A stretch of DNA of 64,000 bases, taken from the NCBI GenBank assembly GCA_964411125.1, contig CAYPJU010000007.1, positions 62,001 to 126,000 on the forward strand, read 5' to 3'. Shown in pieces: positions 23,946 to 31,301 of this stretch. The DNA is from JBFIHF01 sp964411125 (lineage in GTDB: Bacteria > Myxococcota_A > Bradymonadia > Bradymonadales > Bradymonadaceae). Made by a program: the position numbers and the translations under genes. The notes beneath the pieces are model-generated. The model did not search any database. It was not told the origin of the DNA and saw nothing but the letters and a program-made list of their open reading frames with translations. Every line of letters starts with the position of its first letter. Position 1 is the first letter of the stretch.

Positions 23946-26258
23946 TCACCAGACGTCGAGGCCGTCGTCGTCCGACTCTTCTTCCTTCTTCTTCGCCGGG
24001 GCCTTCTTCCTGGTCGTGGTCTTCTTCTTCTTCGAAGAGGAGCTACTACCGAACACGTCGAGCGACTCGTCGTCGGACGAGCTCTCATCGGCGGAATCGT
24101 CCGAAGAGCTTCCCGACGACTTGGTCGACGACGAGGAACCGAACACGTCGAGCGACTCGTCACTGGAGGAAGAAGACGAGCTGCTCGCGGATGCCTTCCG
24201 CGTGCTGGTGCGGCGCTTCTTCTTGGTCGTGGACTTTCGGTACTTCCGCGTGCTGGAAGACTTCTTCGGCGCAGCTTTTGCGGCCGTGGTGAGGGCCGAC
24301 GTCTTCTTGGCGCCGGAGAACTCGAACATTACTTCCTGAACACTCCCGCCGTCGGCAGCCCACGCGACTTCCTTCTCCATCTCGTCCTTGCCGAGGCGGG
24401 CGAGGACTTTGAAGCTCTGGTCAGTCTCGAGGCCGGTGAGCGTCAGCGGGGTGGTACCCTGCTCTTCACCATCGATCAGGACGACCGCATCAGGCGGGTA
24501 GCTGAGGACTTTCAAGACGCCCTTCGCCTCCTCCAACTGCACCATCACATCGGGGTTTTCCTCGTTCACCTCGAGGTCGCGGTTTGCGATCTCGTACCCG
24601 TCGCGAACGAATTGCACCGCATAGGTCTTGCCGATCTCGAGGTCGACCGACAGCGGCGTAGAGCCACGTTCGACATCGTCGATCACGACCTGGGCATTGG
24701 CCGGGTCCGAGTTGAAAGCGACCATCGCCTTGCCAGCGGGCCTGGCGGCATCCGCCGCGGCCTCGGCCTTGGGCTCGGACGTCTCTTCGTCCCCGGGCGA
24801 GGCGGTCGCAGCGGCGATCGCCTCCTCGGGCTGCTCTTCGGAGCGCGTGTAGTAGAGGAGCCCGGCGAGGACGGCTACGAGCAGCAGCGCGACTCCTACC
24901 GCGGCGTAGACGAACTTTGGTGTCGCCACGCGATCGACGAGCGATGGACGAGTCTTCTCCTGCGCGCGCTGGCGCATCGGCGGTGCCGCCGGTCCTGCGG
25001 GGCGCCGCTGCTCGGGACGCTGGCCCGAATCGCTGCCGAAGGGGCGCTGACCGGGCGGTGGCGGCGGCGGCATGTCGAGAGGAATGTTTCCGTAACCGTT
25101 CTGGCCCGCCTGGTTGGATGTGAAGGGGCTGGACTGCTCCCGACGCGACACGTTCGCGTCGCGATCGTAGATCTCCGTCGGCGCATTGTCGGCGAAGGGA
25201 TTCTTGTTGCGTCCGTTTCCGATGATCTCACCTCCCGCGGCGCGCGCGAGTGCCTCGTCGTCGGGCTTGTCGAACAAGAGGCTCTCCGCACTCGGAGTGT
25301 ACTCTTGCGGGCCCATGGATTGAAAATTGTCCCCAGATTCTTGCTGCATTGCAACGGCCCGGACGAACTGCCCCAGCTCGGGTTCGCCGATCGGTTGTAG
25401 TTTTCGCCGCCGATAGTCGTCGAGGGCGAGCTGAAAATCGGCGGCGCTGTCGAACCGCTTGTCCGGGTTCCGCTGGGTCGCCACCTCCACGAGCGCCGAA
25501 AGCTCGGGGTCGAGATCGGGGCGGAAAGCGATGGGTGGAGGGAAGTCGGCCATCCGAACGGCCCTGAGGAGCTCGGTCTCCATGACGTCGTCGTACGGAG
25601 ACCGACCGGCGAGAGCCTCGTAGAGCACCATCCCGGCCGCAAAGACGTCGGTCCGGGCGTCGACGTGATGACCGTGCGCCTGCTCGGGCGCCATGTAGTA
25701 GAACTTCCCCTTGATGATGCCGTGCTGGGTCGTCTGGGCCCGATTCCGCGCCTTGGCGATCCCGAAGTCGACCAGCTTCACGCGGCCGTCCCAGGTCACC
25801 ATGATGTTCTGTGGTGAGACGTCGCGGTGCACGATGCCGAGCGGCTCGCCGGTTCGGCCCATCTTCGTGTGGGCGTAATGTAGGCCCGATAGGGTCTCGC
25901 AAACGACGTGGACCATCACCGCCGGGGGCATCGGTCGTTCGCGGTCGCGCATGCGGGACAAGACCGCCTGCATGTCCGTCCCCTCGATGTACTCCATGAT
26001 GATGAAGTACTGGTTCTCGATGCACCCGAGATCGAAGACGTTGCCGATCGCGGGGTGATGGAGCTGCACGGCGATGCGTGCTTCGTCCACGAGCATCTGG
26101 GTGAGGTCCATGTCCTCGCACAGCGCGCGATGGAGCCGCTTGATCGCGACGATGCGTTCGAAACCCTGAGGGCCCTCGACGGTCGCCTTGAACACCTCCG
26201 CCATCCCGCCTTCGGCGATGCGCTCAACGAGGTTGAATTTACCGAACCTCCCTAACAC
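23946..26258 (-). CDS. Ser/Thr protein kinase with two PEGA domains and a Ser/Lys-rich tail
   Basis: 770 residues, GTG start with AGGAG upstream. The cytoplasmic kinase domain (about 6-275) has the invariant Lys in VAIKR (K40), HRDVSPQN (144-151), DFG (164-166) and YMAPEQ, all intact. A proline-rich linker leads to one transmembrane helix (about 447-467). Outside are two PEGA domains (about 509-575 and 579-650; 'VVIDDVERGSTPL' and 'VLIDGEEQGTTPL'). The last 110 residues are low complexity, Ser/Lys-rich, with DESLDVFGSSSS twice and DDGLDVW at the very end. PEGA domains are thought to bind surface ligands. Third gene of the kinase-FHA/sigma54-kinase set, 106 nt after the regulator. Confidence 0.92.
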   Translation of the reverse strand: MLGRFGKFNLVERIAEGGMAEVFKATVEGPQGFERIVAIKRLHRALCEDMDLTQMLVDEARIAVQLHHPAIGNVFDLGCIENQYFIIMEYIEGTDMQAVLSRMRDRERPMPPAVMVHVVCETLSGLHYAHTKMGRTGEPLGIVHRDVSPQNIMVTWDGRVKLVDFGIAKARNRAQTTQHGIIKGKFYYMAPEQAHGHHVDARTDVFAAGMVLYEALAGRSPYDDVMETELLRAVRMADFPPPIAFRPDLDPELSALVEVATQRNPDKRFDSAADFQLALDDYRRRKLQPIGEPELGQFVRAVAMQQESGDNFQSMGPQEYTPSAESLLFDKPDDEALARAAGGEIIGNGRNKNPFADNAPTEIYDRDANVSRREQSSPFTSNQAGQNGYGNIPLDMPPPPPPGQRPFGSDSGQRPEQRRPAGPAAPPMRQRAQEKTRPSLVDRVATPKFVYAAVGVALLLVAVLAGLLYYTRSEEQPEEAIAAATASPGDEETSEPKAEAAADAARPAGKAMVAFNSDPANAQVVIDDVERGSTPLSVDLEIGKTYAVQFVRDGYEIANRDLEVNEENPDVMVQLEEAKGVLKVLSYPPDAVVLIDGEEQGTTPLTLTGLETDQSFKVLARLGKDEMEKEVAWAADGGSVQEVMFEFSGAKKTSALTTAAKAAPKKSSSTRKYRKSTTKKKRRTSTRKASASSSSSSSSDESLDVFGSSSSTKSSGSSSDDSADESSSDDESLDVFGSSSSSKKKKTTTRKKAPAKKKEEESDDDGLDVW

Positions 26259-26364
26259 GGGGGCGCTCCTGGTGGGGTCGGGCCGTCACGGAAATCGAGG
26301 TGCGCGACGTCTGGAGGGTAACACGTCATCGAAGACTTTTCGTCCGCCGCACCGGGGATGGCCC

Positions 26365-27783
26365 TCAGAGGCCGCTGGTGTCGATGCCGTGTTTGTCCAT
26401 CAGCTTGCGGAAGTATTTGCGATCGATGTCTGCCTCGCGTGCGGCCTGGCTGATGTTGCCCTGGTGTCGTTGGAGCAGCTCGGCGACGTAGTCGCGCTCG
26501 AAGGAGCTGATCCACTCCTCCTTGGCTTCTTTGAACGGCATTTCGACGAGGCGCGACTTCTTGGGGGCGTCGGTGACGGCGGAGTTCGCCCCGGTCTTTC
26601 GGACCGGCGGGGCCGCGCTGGCGTCCACGACGTAGTCGGGCAGATCCTCGGGGGTCAGCACGTTACCTTCGACGAACGAAGCCGCGCGTTCGACGACGTT
26701 GAGCAGCTCTCGGACGTTACCTGGCCATGAGTAGCGCTGCATCGCCTCGAGCGCCGACTCGGCGATCGTCTCGATGCGCAGACTGTCGTCGTGTTCCCGG
26801 TTGAACTTCTGCGAATGCAGAAAGTGCCGCACCAGGAGCGCGATGTCTTCGACCCGCTCGCGCAAAGCGGGCAATTTCAGGCGTACGACGCTCAGGCGAT
26901 AGAAGAGGTCCTCGCGAAAATTGCCCTCCCGCACTTCGTCCTCGAGCAGCCGGTTGGTCGCCGCGATGACGCGAACGTTGACCGGGATCGACTTGTTGGC
27001 CCCGACTCGCCGCACTTCGCGCTGCTCGAGAACTCGCAACAGTTTGGGCTGCAGGTCGAGGGTGAGTTCGCCGAGCTCGTCGAGGAAAATCGTCCCCCCT
27101 TCGGCCATCTCGAAGAGCCCCTTTCGCGTCTGCACGGCGCCGGTGAAGCTCCCCTTCTCGTGCCCGAAGAGCTCGCTCTCGATGAGGCTCTCGGGGACGG
27201 CGCCGCAGTCGAAGACGACGAACGGCCGGTCTGCGCGCTTGCTGAGATCGTGGATGGTCCGCGCGACGACCTCCTTGCCGGTGCCGGTCTCACCTTCGAT
27301 GACGACGGTCGCGTTCGTCGGCGCGATCTTCTCGATGATGCCGAAGATCTCCCGCATCGCCAGGCTGCGCCCGACGATCGAGCCGAAGGTCTCCGACGCG
27401 GTGGGGCGTACGGGGATCTGCTCGTCCACCGGCTGAAACCGTATCTGGGTGCTGCCGATGCCGATGACCTGTCCGGGCGCGAGGAACGCCTCTCGAATCC
27501 GTACGCCGTTGACGAACGTCCCGTTCGTACTGCCGTTGTCGATCGCGACGTACTCGTTCTCCTCCTGGACGATGCGACAGTGGCGCCTGCTGACGGTGTC
27601 GTCGGTCAGCACGACGTCGTTCTCGGGCTCGGACCCGATTGTGATCACGGACTGGTCGAACATTTTTTCGACCGCATCCGGGGTCCCCGGCTGCAGCACG
27701 AGACGCGCCTTTCGAAGCACGAGCGTGGTCGGCTTTCCGTCCACGTAGACGATCTTCGTCGCTTGAGCCTTGTCGTGAGCCAT
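26365..27783 (-). CDS. FHA-domain sigma54-dependent transcription activator
   Basis: 472 residues. An N-terminal FHA domain (about 45-118) keeps the phosphothreonine-binding SRRH (65-68) and NGSTNGTFVN. The AAA+ domain (about 135-365) has Walker A GETGTGKE (164-171), the sigma54-contact loop in the variant form GSFTGA (211-216) and Walker B TIFLDELGEL. The C-terminal Fis-type helix-turn-helix is in NISQAAREADIDRKYFRKLM. Such proteins open sigma54 promoters, with the FHA domain replacing a receiver as the input. Flanked on both sides by Ser/Thr kinases on the same strand. A longer frame upstream lies antisense to the second kinase gene, and the ATG at 27783 gives the normal N-terminus. Confidence 0.94.
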   Translation of the reverse strand: MAHDKAQATKIVYVDGKPTTLVLRKARLVLQPGTPDAVEKMFDQSVITIGSEPENDVVLTDDTVSRRHCRIVQEENEYVAIDNGSTNGTFVNGVRIREAFLAPGQVIGIGSTQIRFQPVDEQIPVRPTASETFGSIVGRSLAMREIFGIIEKIAPTNATVVIEGETGTGKEVVARTIHDLSKRADRPFVVFDCGAVPESLIESELFGHEKGSFTGAVQTRKGLFEMAEGGTIFLDELGELTLDLQPKLLRVLEQREVRRVGANKSIPVNVRVIAATNRLLEDEVREGNFREDLFYRLSVVRLKLPALRERVEDIALLVRHFLHSQKFNREHDDSLRIETIAESALEAMQRYSWPGNVRELLNVVERAASFVEGNVLTPEDLPDYVVDASAAPPVRKTGANSAVTDAPKKSRLVEMPFKEAKEEWISSFERDYVAELLQRHQGNISQAAREADIDRKYFRKLMDKHGIDTSGL

Positions 27784-27854
27784 GCGTCTCGTTCTTCTGG
27801 GGGTGGGCCGATGATACGTAGCGGCCGGAGCGGTTGGCAAGAACCGCAGGAGCC

Positions 27855-30377
27855 TCAGCCGTCGACGTTCCATCCGAACGGCAACTGCTCTTCGAGCACG
27901 AGCGTCTCGCCCCGGACGATCTCGACTTCGAAGTCGTGGGTCGTCTCTCCGCGGCGCAGCGTGACGGTGTGTGGCCCCTTCGGCACGGGCAGCTCCTGGC
28001 GCGGCAGGATGGGGGTGACGAAACCGGTCGGAACGCCGTCGATCTCGATCGACCACCAGTCCGCCCCCGTCGAGACACGCAGCGCGCCGAAGTCGCTCTT
28101 GCGATACTGCGGAGGGAGAGGTTCGTCGAAGTCGACCGTGAACGTGTCGCGAGCGAGGTCGGGGTACCCCAGGTATCCGCCCCACTCGCTGAGGCCCTGG
28201 TCACGGAGCGCAACCTGAAGCCGGTGGACGTCGAGGGGGTCGAACTCCTCGACGACCTGCGCTCCTCGGCCGAGCGTCTTGCCATCGAAACGCACGGTCG
28301 CCCGTTCGTCGACCGCGAACCGCAGGGGCCCCGCCAGCGGGCGTAACGTGACGGCGCGCTCCTTCCTCACGTCGTTGGCGATCTCGACGATCTCGGTCCA
28401 TGGTCGGAAGCCGGGCTGCAACACTTCCACGAGATGCTTTCCGACGGGGAGCGTGAGAGTCGCCGGCCCGTCGGGCTGCGGCTGCAGAGTGCCGTCGACC
28501 CAGAGAGCGACCTCGTCACCCGTCGGGAGCGAGAGGACGAGGACCCCTTCGGGATTCGGTATCTCTTCGAGCGTCACCTCCAGCGGGAGAAGCCCCCCGG
28601 CGGTGACGTCGATCTTCGCGCGATACGGTTCGCTCCCCTCTCGACGCACGTCCACCACGTGACGGCCCGGCTCGACGCCCTCCAACTTGTGCGGTGCGGA
28701 GCTCGCGACGAGTTCGTCGTCGAACCGGATCTCGAGCTCGGTCGGCGGGGTGACGTTGACGACGACTGTCCCGGTGGTCACCGCGGGGGGGGGCTTCTCG
28801 GAGGTCAGGACGTAGAAGACGGCGGCGACGCCGACGACGAAGACGAGCGCGGAGAGAGCGGCCGTCACTTTGATGATGCCAGGAATTCGGGCAGGGGCCG
28901 CGACGACGTTCGGGTTGGTCGCCGGCGCGTTGAAGTCTCCCTCGGGATCTGGTGGGGGGGAGGTCTGCGCAGAGTTGCCGAACTCGGGTTTCCACTCCTC
29001 CACGGTCTCGGCCGGCGGCGATTCCTCGGCTTCCCGGTTCCATTCGTCGAGCGACGCGACCGGACTCCCGGTCACCGGTGTGTCCATGTCGTCGATGTCG
29101 GTGGTGTCGATCCCCGGGACTCCGCGCGCGGGGCGCTCGTCCGTGTCTCCCACGGACCGGTCCAACCCGAGGCTCTCGTTCGTGTCCACGTCGTCCACCG
29201 TCACGTCGGCGGCGCTGAACCCCCCGGCCGCGACGACCGTGTGTTGGTTCACGAACTCCATGATGTTTTGACCGTCGGTCGGGGCCACGTCCACGTCCCA
29301 GATCTCGGTGTGTCCCCCCTCCCCCGTCGCCTCGGAGGTCTCGGTCGTCTCGCCGGGGTCGACGTCGGTCGCGTACGAGGCATTCGCGATTCGACGGACG
29401 TCGTCGGGACTGCGAATCTCCGCGAACTCTTCCCGCTTGTCCCGCTCCTCTTCGAGGTCCTCGGCGAACACCGTGCGCATCCAGAACGACAGCTCTTCGT
29501 CGTCGTAATCGAGGGTTCGAAGGTAGTCGCCGATCACTTCGGCCATGTGACCCGCCGTCGGATAACGCGCCTCGGGGTCTAGGGTCAGAGCCCCCATCAC
29601 GATGTCGTCGACCTCAGGCGGGATGGAGCCGTTGCGGGAGCTCGGCGCGAGCACGTCGACTTCGCGAACGCGTCGCATCGTCTCGTACTCGTTGTCGGCG
29701 TGAAAGAGCCGACGATTGGTCAACATCTCCCAGAGGACCGTACCGATCGCGAAGACGTCGGCGCGGTAGTCGAGCGGCTCCGCCTTCACCTGCTCGGGGC
29801 TCATGTAACCCATCTTCCCCTTCAGCACTCCGATCTGCGTACGTGTGCTCTGGACCGCGGCCTTCGCCACCCCGAAGTCGATCACTCGGACTCGCCCGCG
29901 GTAGTCGATCAGGACGTTCTGAGGCGACACGTCACGGTGGATGATGTTGAGAGGATTCCCGTCCGCGTCGCGAGCGTGATGGGCGTAATGCAGCCCTTTC
30001 GCCATGTCTCGCGCGATGTGTAGCGAGAGCTCCAGCGGGATCACCTCGCGAAGCTTTCGCATCTTCTTCTGCAGCGCGAGGACGTCCTTACCGCTGATGA
30101 ACTCCATCAAGATGTAATAGGAGCTCTGGAACTGCCCGAGCTCGTAGATCTTGACGATGTTGGGATGATCGAGTGCGACCGTGACCTTCGCCTCGTCGAC
30201 GAACATCTTGATGAATTCGTCGTCCTCGGCCAGGTGCGGGAGGATACGCTTGAGAGCCAGAAAGCCCCTGAAGTCGGGTACGTCGAACGGCTTGGCGCGG
30301 AAAACCTCCGCCATTCCGCCCACACTGATGCGCTCGAGCAGGCAGTATTTCCCGAACAGCATCGGCTTCTTCGCCAC
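27855..30377 (-). CDS. Ser/Thr protein kinase with PEGA-type extracytoplasmic repeats
   Basis: About 840 residues. The kinase domain (about 7-290) has Lys in LALKR (K43), HRDVSPQN (147-154), DFG (167-169) and MSPEQ. An acidic Asp/Thr-rich linker follows, then one transmembrane helix (about 500-525) and about 310 residues of PEGA-like units ('VDGTLQPQPDGPATLTLPVGKH', 'IEIDGVPTGFVTPILPRQEL'). The start is uncertain: GTG at 30377, GTG at 30383 or ATG at 30362. A frame beginning further out at 30437 is excluded because its TTG is the -35 element of a strong promoter. First gene of the kinase-FHA/sigma54-kinase series, 71 nt before the regulator. Confidence 0.9.
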   Translation of the reverse strand: MAKKPMLFGKYCLLERISVGGMAEVFRAKPFDVPDFRGFLALKRILPHLAEDDEFIKMFVDEAKVTVALDHPNIVKIYELGQFQSSYYILMEFISGKDVLALQKKMRKLREVIPLELSLHIARDMAKGLHYAHHARDADGNPLNIIHRDVSPQNVLIDYRGRVRVIDFGVAKAAVQSTRTQIGVLKGKMGYMSPEQVKAEPLDYRADVFAIGTVLWEMLTNRRLFHADNEYETMRRVREVDVLAPSSRNGSIPPEVDDIVMGALTLDPEARYPTAGHMAEVIGDYLRTLDYDDEELSFWMRTVFAEDLEEERDKREEFAEIRSPDDVRRIANASYATDVDPGETTETSEATGEGGHTEIWDVDVAPTDGQNIMEFVNQHTVVAAGGFSAADVTVDDVDTNESLGLDRSVGDTDERPARGVPGIDTTDIDDMDTPVTGSPVASLDEWNREAEESPPAETVEEWKPEFGNSAQTSPPPDPEGDFNAPATNPNVVAAPARIPGIIKVTAALSALVFVVGVAAVFYVLTSEKPPPAVTTGTVVVNVTPPTELEIRFDDELVASSAPHKLEGVEPGRHVVDVRREGSEPYRAKIDVTAGGLLPLEVTLEEIPNPEGVLVLSLPTGDEVALWVDGTLQPQPDGPATLTLPVGKHLVEVLQPGFRPWTEIVEIANDVRKERAVTLRPLAGPLRFAVDERATVRFDGKTLGRGAQVVEEFDPLDVHRLQVALRDQGLSEWGGYLGYPDLARDTFTVDFDEPLPPQYRKSDFGALRVSTGADWWSIEIDGVPTGFVTPILPRQELPVPKGPHTVTLRRGETTHDFEVEIVRGETLVLEEQLPFGWNVDG

Positions 30378-30407
30378 GGTCACACCGTGTGGAGGGAGAG
30401 GCGAGGA

Positions 30408-30437
30408 AGTATAGGTGGGGTGCGGCGGGAGGGTCAA
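30408..30437 (-). promoter_or_regulatory. Sigma70 promoter of the kinase-FHA/sigma54-kinase operon
   Basis: On the minus strand TTGACC (30437-30432), an 18-nt spacer and TATACT (30413-30408), each 5/6 to consensus. The transcript would start near 30401, leaving an unusually short leader of about 20 nt before the GTG start and no evident Shine-Dalgarno. Confidence 0.65.
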
Positions 30438-30485
30438 CGAAGGCGACGCGCCGGGTGGATCCCGGCCGCGTCACCGACGTCGGGT

Positions 30486-31133
30486 TCAGCTCTCGGCAGG
30501 GGTCGGAGCCTCGATGTGAAGCTTGAGGTTCACGTCCTTCTGGATGAGGTCGTCGGGCTTGCCCTTGTACTCGATCCCCCAGTCGAACCGGTTGATCTTG
30601 AAGTCGGCATCGGCGACGAGCTTGCCACCTTCCATCTTCACGGTCGCCGGAAACGTGACGGCTTTCTTTACGCCGTGCATGTCGAGGTTGCCGGTGATGT
30701 TGACCATGTCGCCTTCACCCGGCTCGATCTTCGTCGAGACGAACGTGGCGGTGGGGTACTTCTCGACGGCGAAGAAGTCTTCGCTCTTCAAGTGTCCCGT
30801 GAGCTTTTCGGTGTCCGACCAGACGCTCGTGGTGTCGATCGTGACGTCGACCCCCTGAAGCTTTCCATCGGGTCCGTAGGTCACCTTGCCGTCGAACTCT
30901 TTGAAGCCACCGTCGTGGGCGAGTGATACTTTCGCCGCCTTCCAATCGATCTTGGAGGCCGACTTGTCGATCGCGACCGTGGTGGGCTCTGCAGCCTCTT
31001 CCTTCGCCGGTTCTTCGGCTTTCTCGACCGCTGCGGGCTCCGAGACCTCGGCCGCCGGTTTGCTGTCGATTTCTTCGTTCTTGCATGCCGCCGAGGCGAC
31101 GAGAATTGCTGCTACGAGTGCGATTTTCTTCAT
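30486..31133 (-). CDS. YceI-domain lipoprotein
   Basis: 215 residues. Signal peptide with lipobox VASAAC (C17), then a 30-residue Glu/Ala-rich linker. The rest is one YceI lipocalin-like barrel: 'TTVAIDKSASKIDWKAAKV', 'DVTIDTTSVWSDTEKLTGHLKSEDFF', 'YPTATFVSTKI', 'LDMHGVKKAVTFP'. YceI proteins bind isoprenoid or other long lipid chains in the periplasm; the lipid anchor here keeps it at a membrane. Monocistronic by appearance, with its own promoter candidate. It lies between the TPR giant and the kinase operon on the same strand. Confidence 0.92.
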   Translation of the reverse strand: MKKIALVAAILVASAACKNEEIDSKPAAEVSEPAAVEKAEEPAKEEAAEPTTVAIDKSASKIDWKAAKVSLAHDGGFKEFDGKVTYGPDGKLQGVDVTIDTTSVWSDTEKLTGHLKSEDFFAVEKYPTATFVSTKIEPGEGDMVNITGNLDMHGVKKAVTFPATVKMEGGKLVADADFKINRFDWGIEYKGKPDDLIQKDVNLKLHIEAPTPAES

Positions 31134-31172
31134 GTTCGTGGTCCTCCGGGAAGTGTTCTCGAACAGAAGACG

Positions 31173-31200
31173 AGTATGGGGTCGGTGACGCGAGGGGCAA
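31173..31200 (-). promoter_or_regulatory. Candidate promoter of the YceI lipoprotein
   Basis: On the minus strand TTGCCC (31200-31195), 16-nt spacer, CATACT (31178-31173), 40 nt before the ATG. The -10 matches 4/6. It follows a strong hairpin that would end transcription from the TPR gene. Confidence 0.35.
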
Positions 31201-31238
31201 GAAGAGCCGGCGAAACGCAACGTTGCCGCCACGCAACA

Positions 31239-31277
31239 ACGGCGCAGGCCGCGGCGTAGCCGCCCTCCCTGCGCCGT
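31239..31277 (-). terminator. Hairpin after the 1664-residue TPR gene
   Basis: ACGGCGCAGG (31239-31248) pairs perfectly with CCTGCGCCGT (31268-31277), and the 19-nt loop contains a further GGC/GCC pair. It is 25 nt past the TPR gene stop. It has a strong stem but no T-run, so it may be a transcript-stabilising or factor-dependent end. Confidence 0.42.
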
Positions 31278-31301
31278 CGCGAGCGCCAAATGGCCCGCGC
31301 G

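Noticed and set aside
21680..24163. Minus-strand open frame (about 827 codons) opposite the SppA fusion gene
   Set aside because: It overlaps both the catalytic SppA domain and the end of the kinase, and has shadow composition.
26365..28185. Longer N-terminus for the FHA-sigma54 activator
   Set aside because: The extra 134 codons run antisense through the PEGA region of the second kinase and are Arg-rich. The FHA domain starts properly after 27783.
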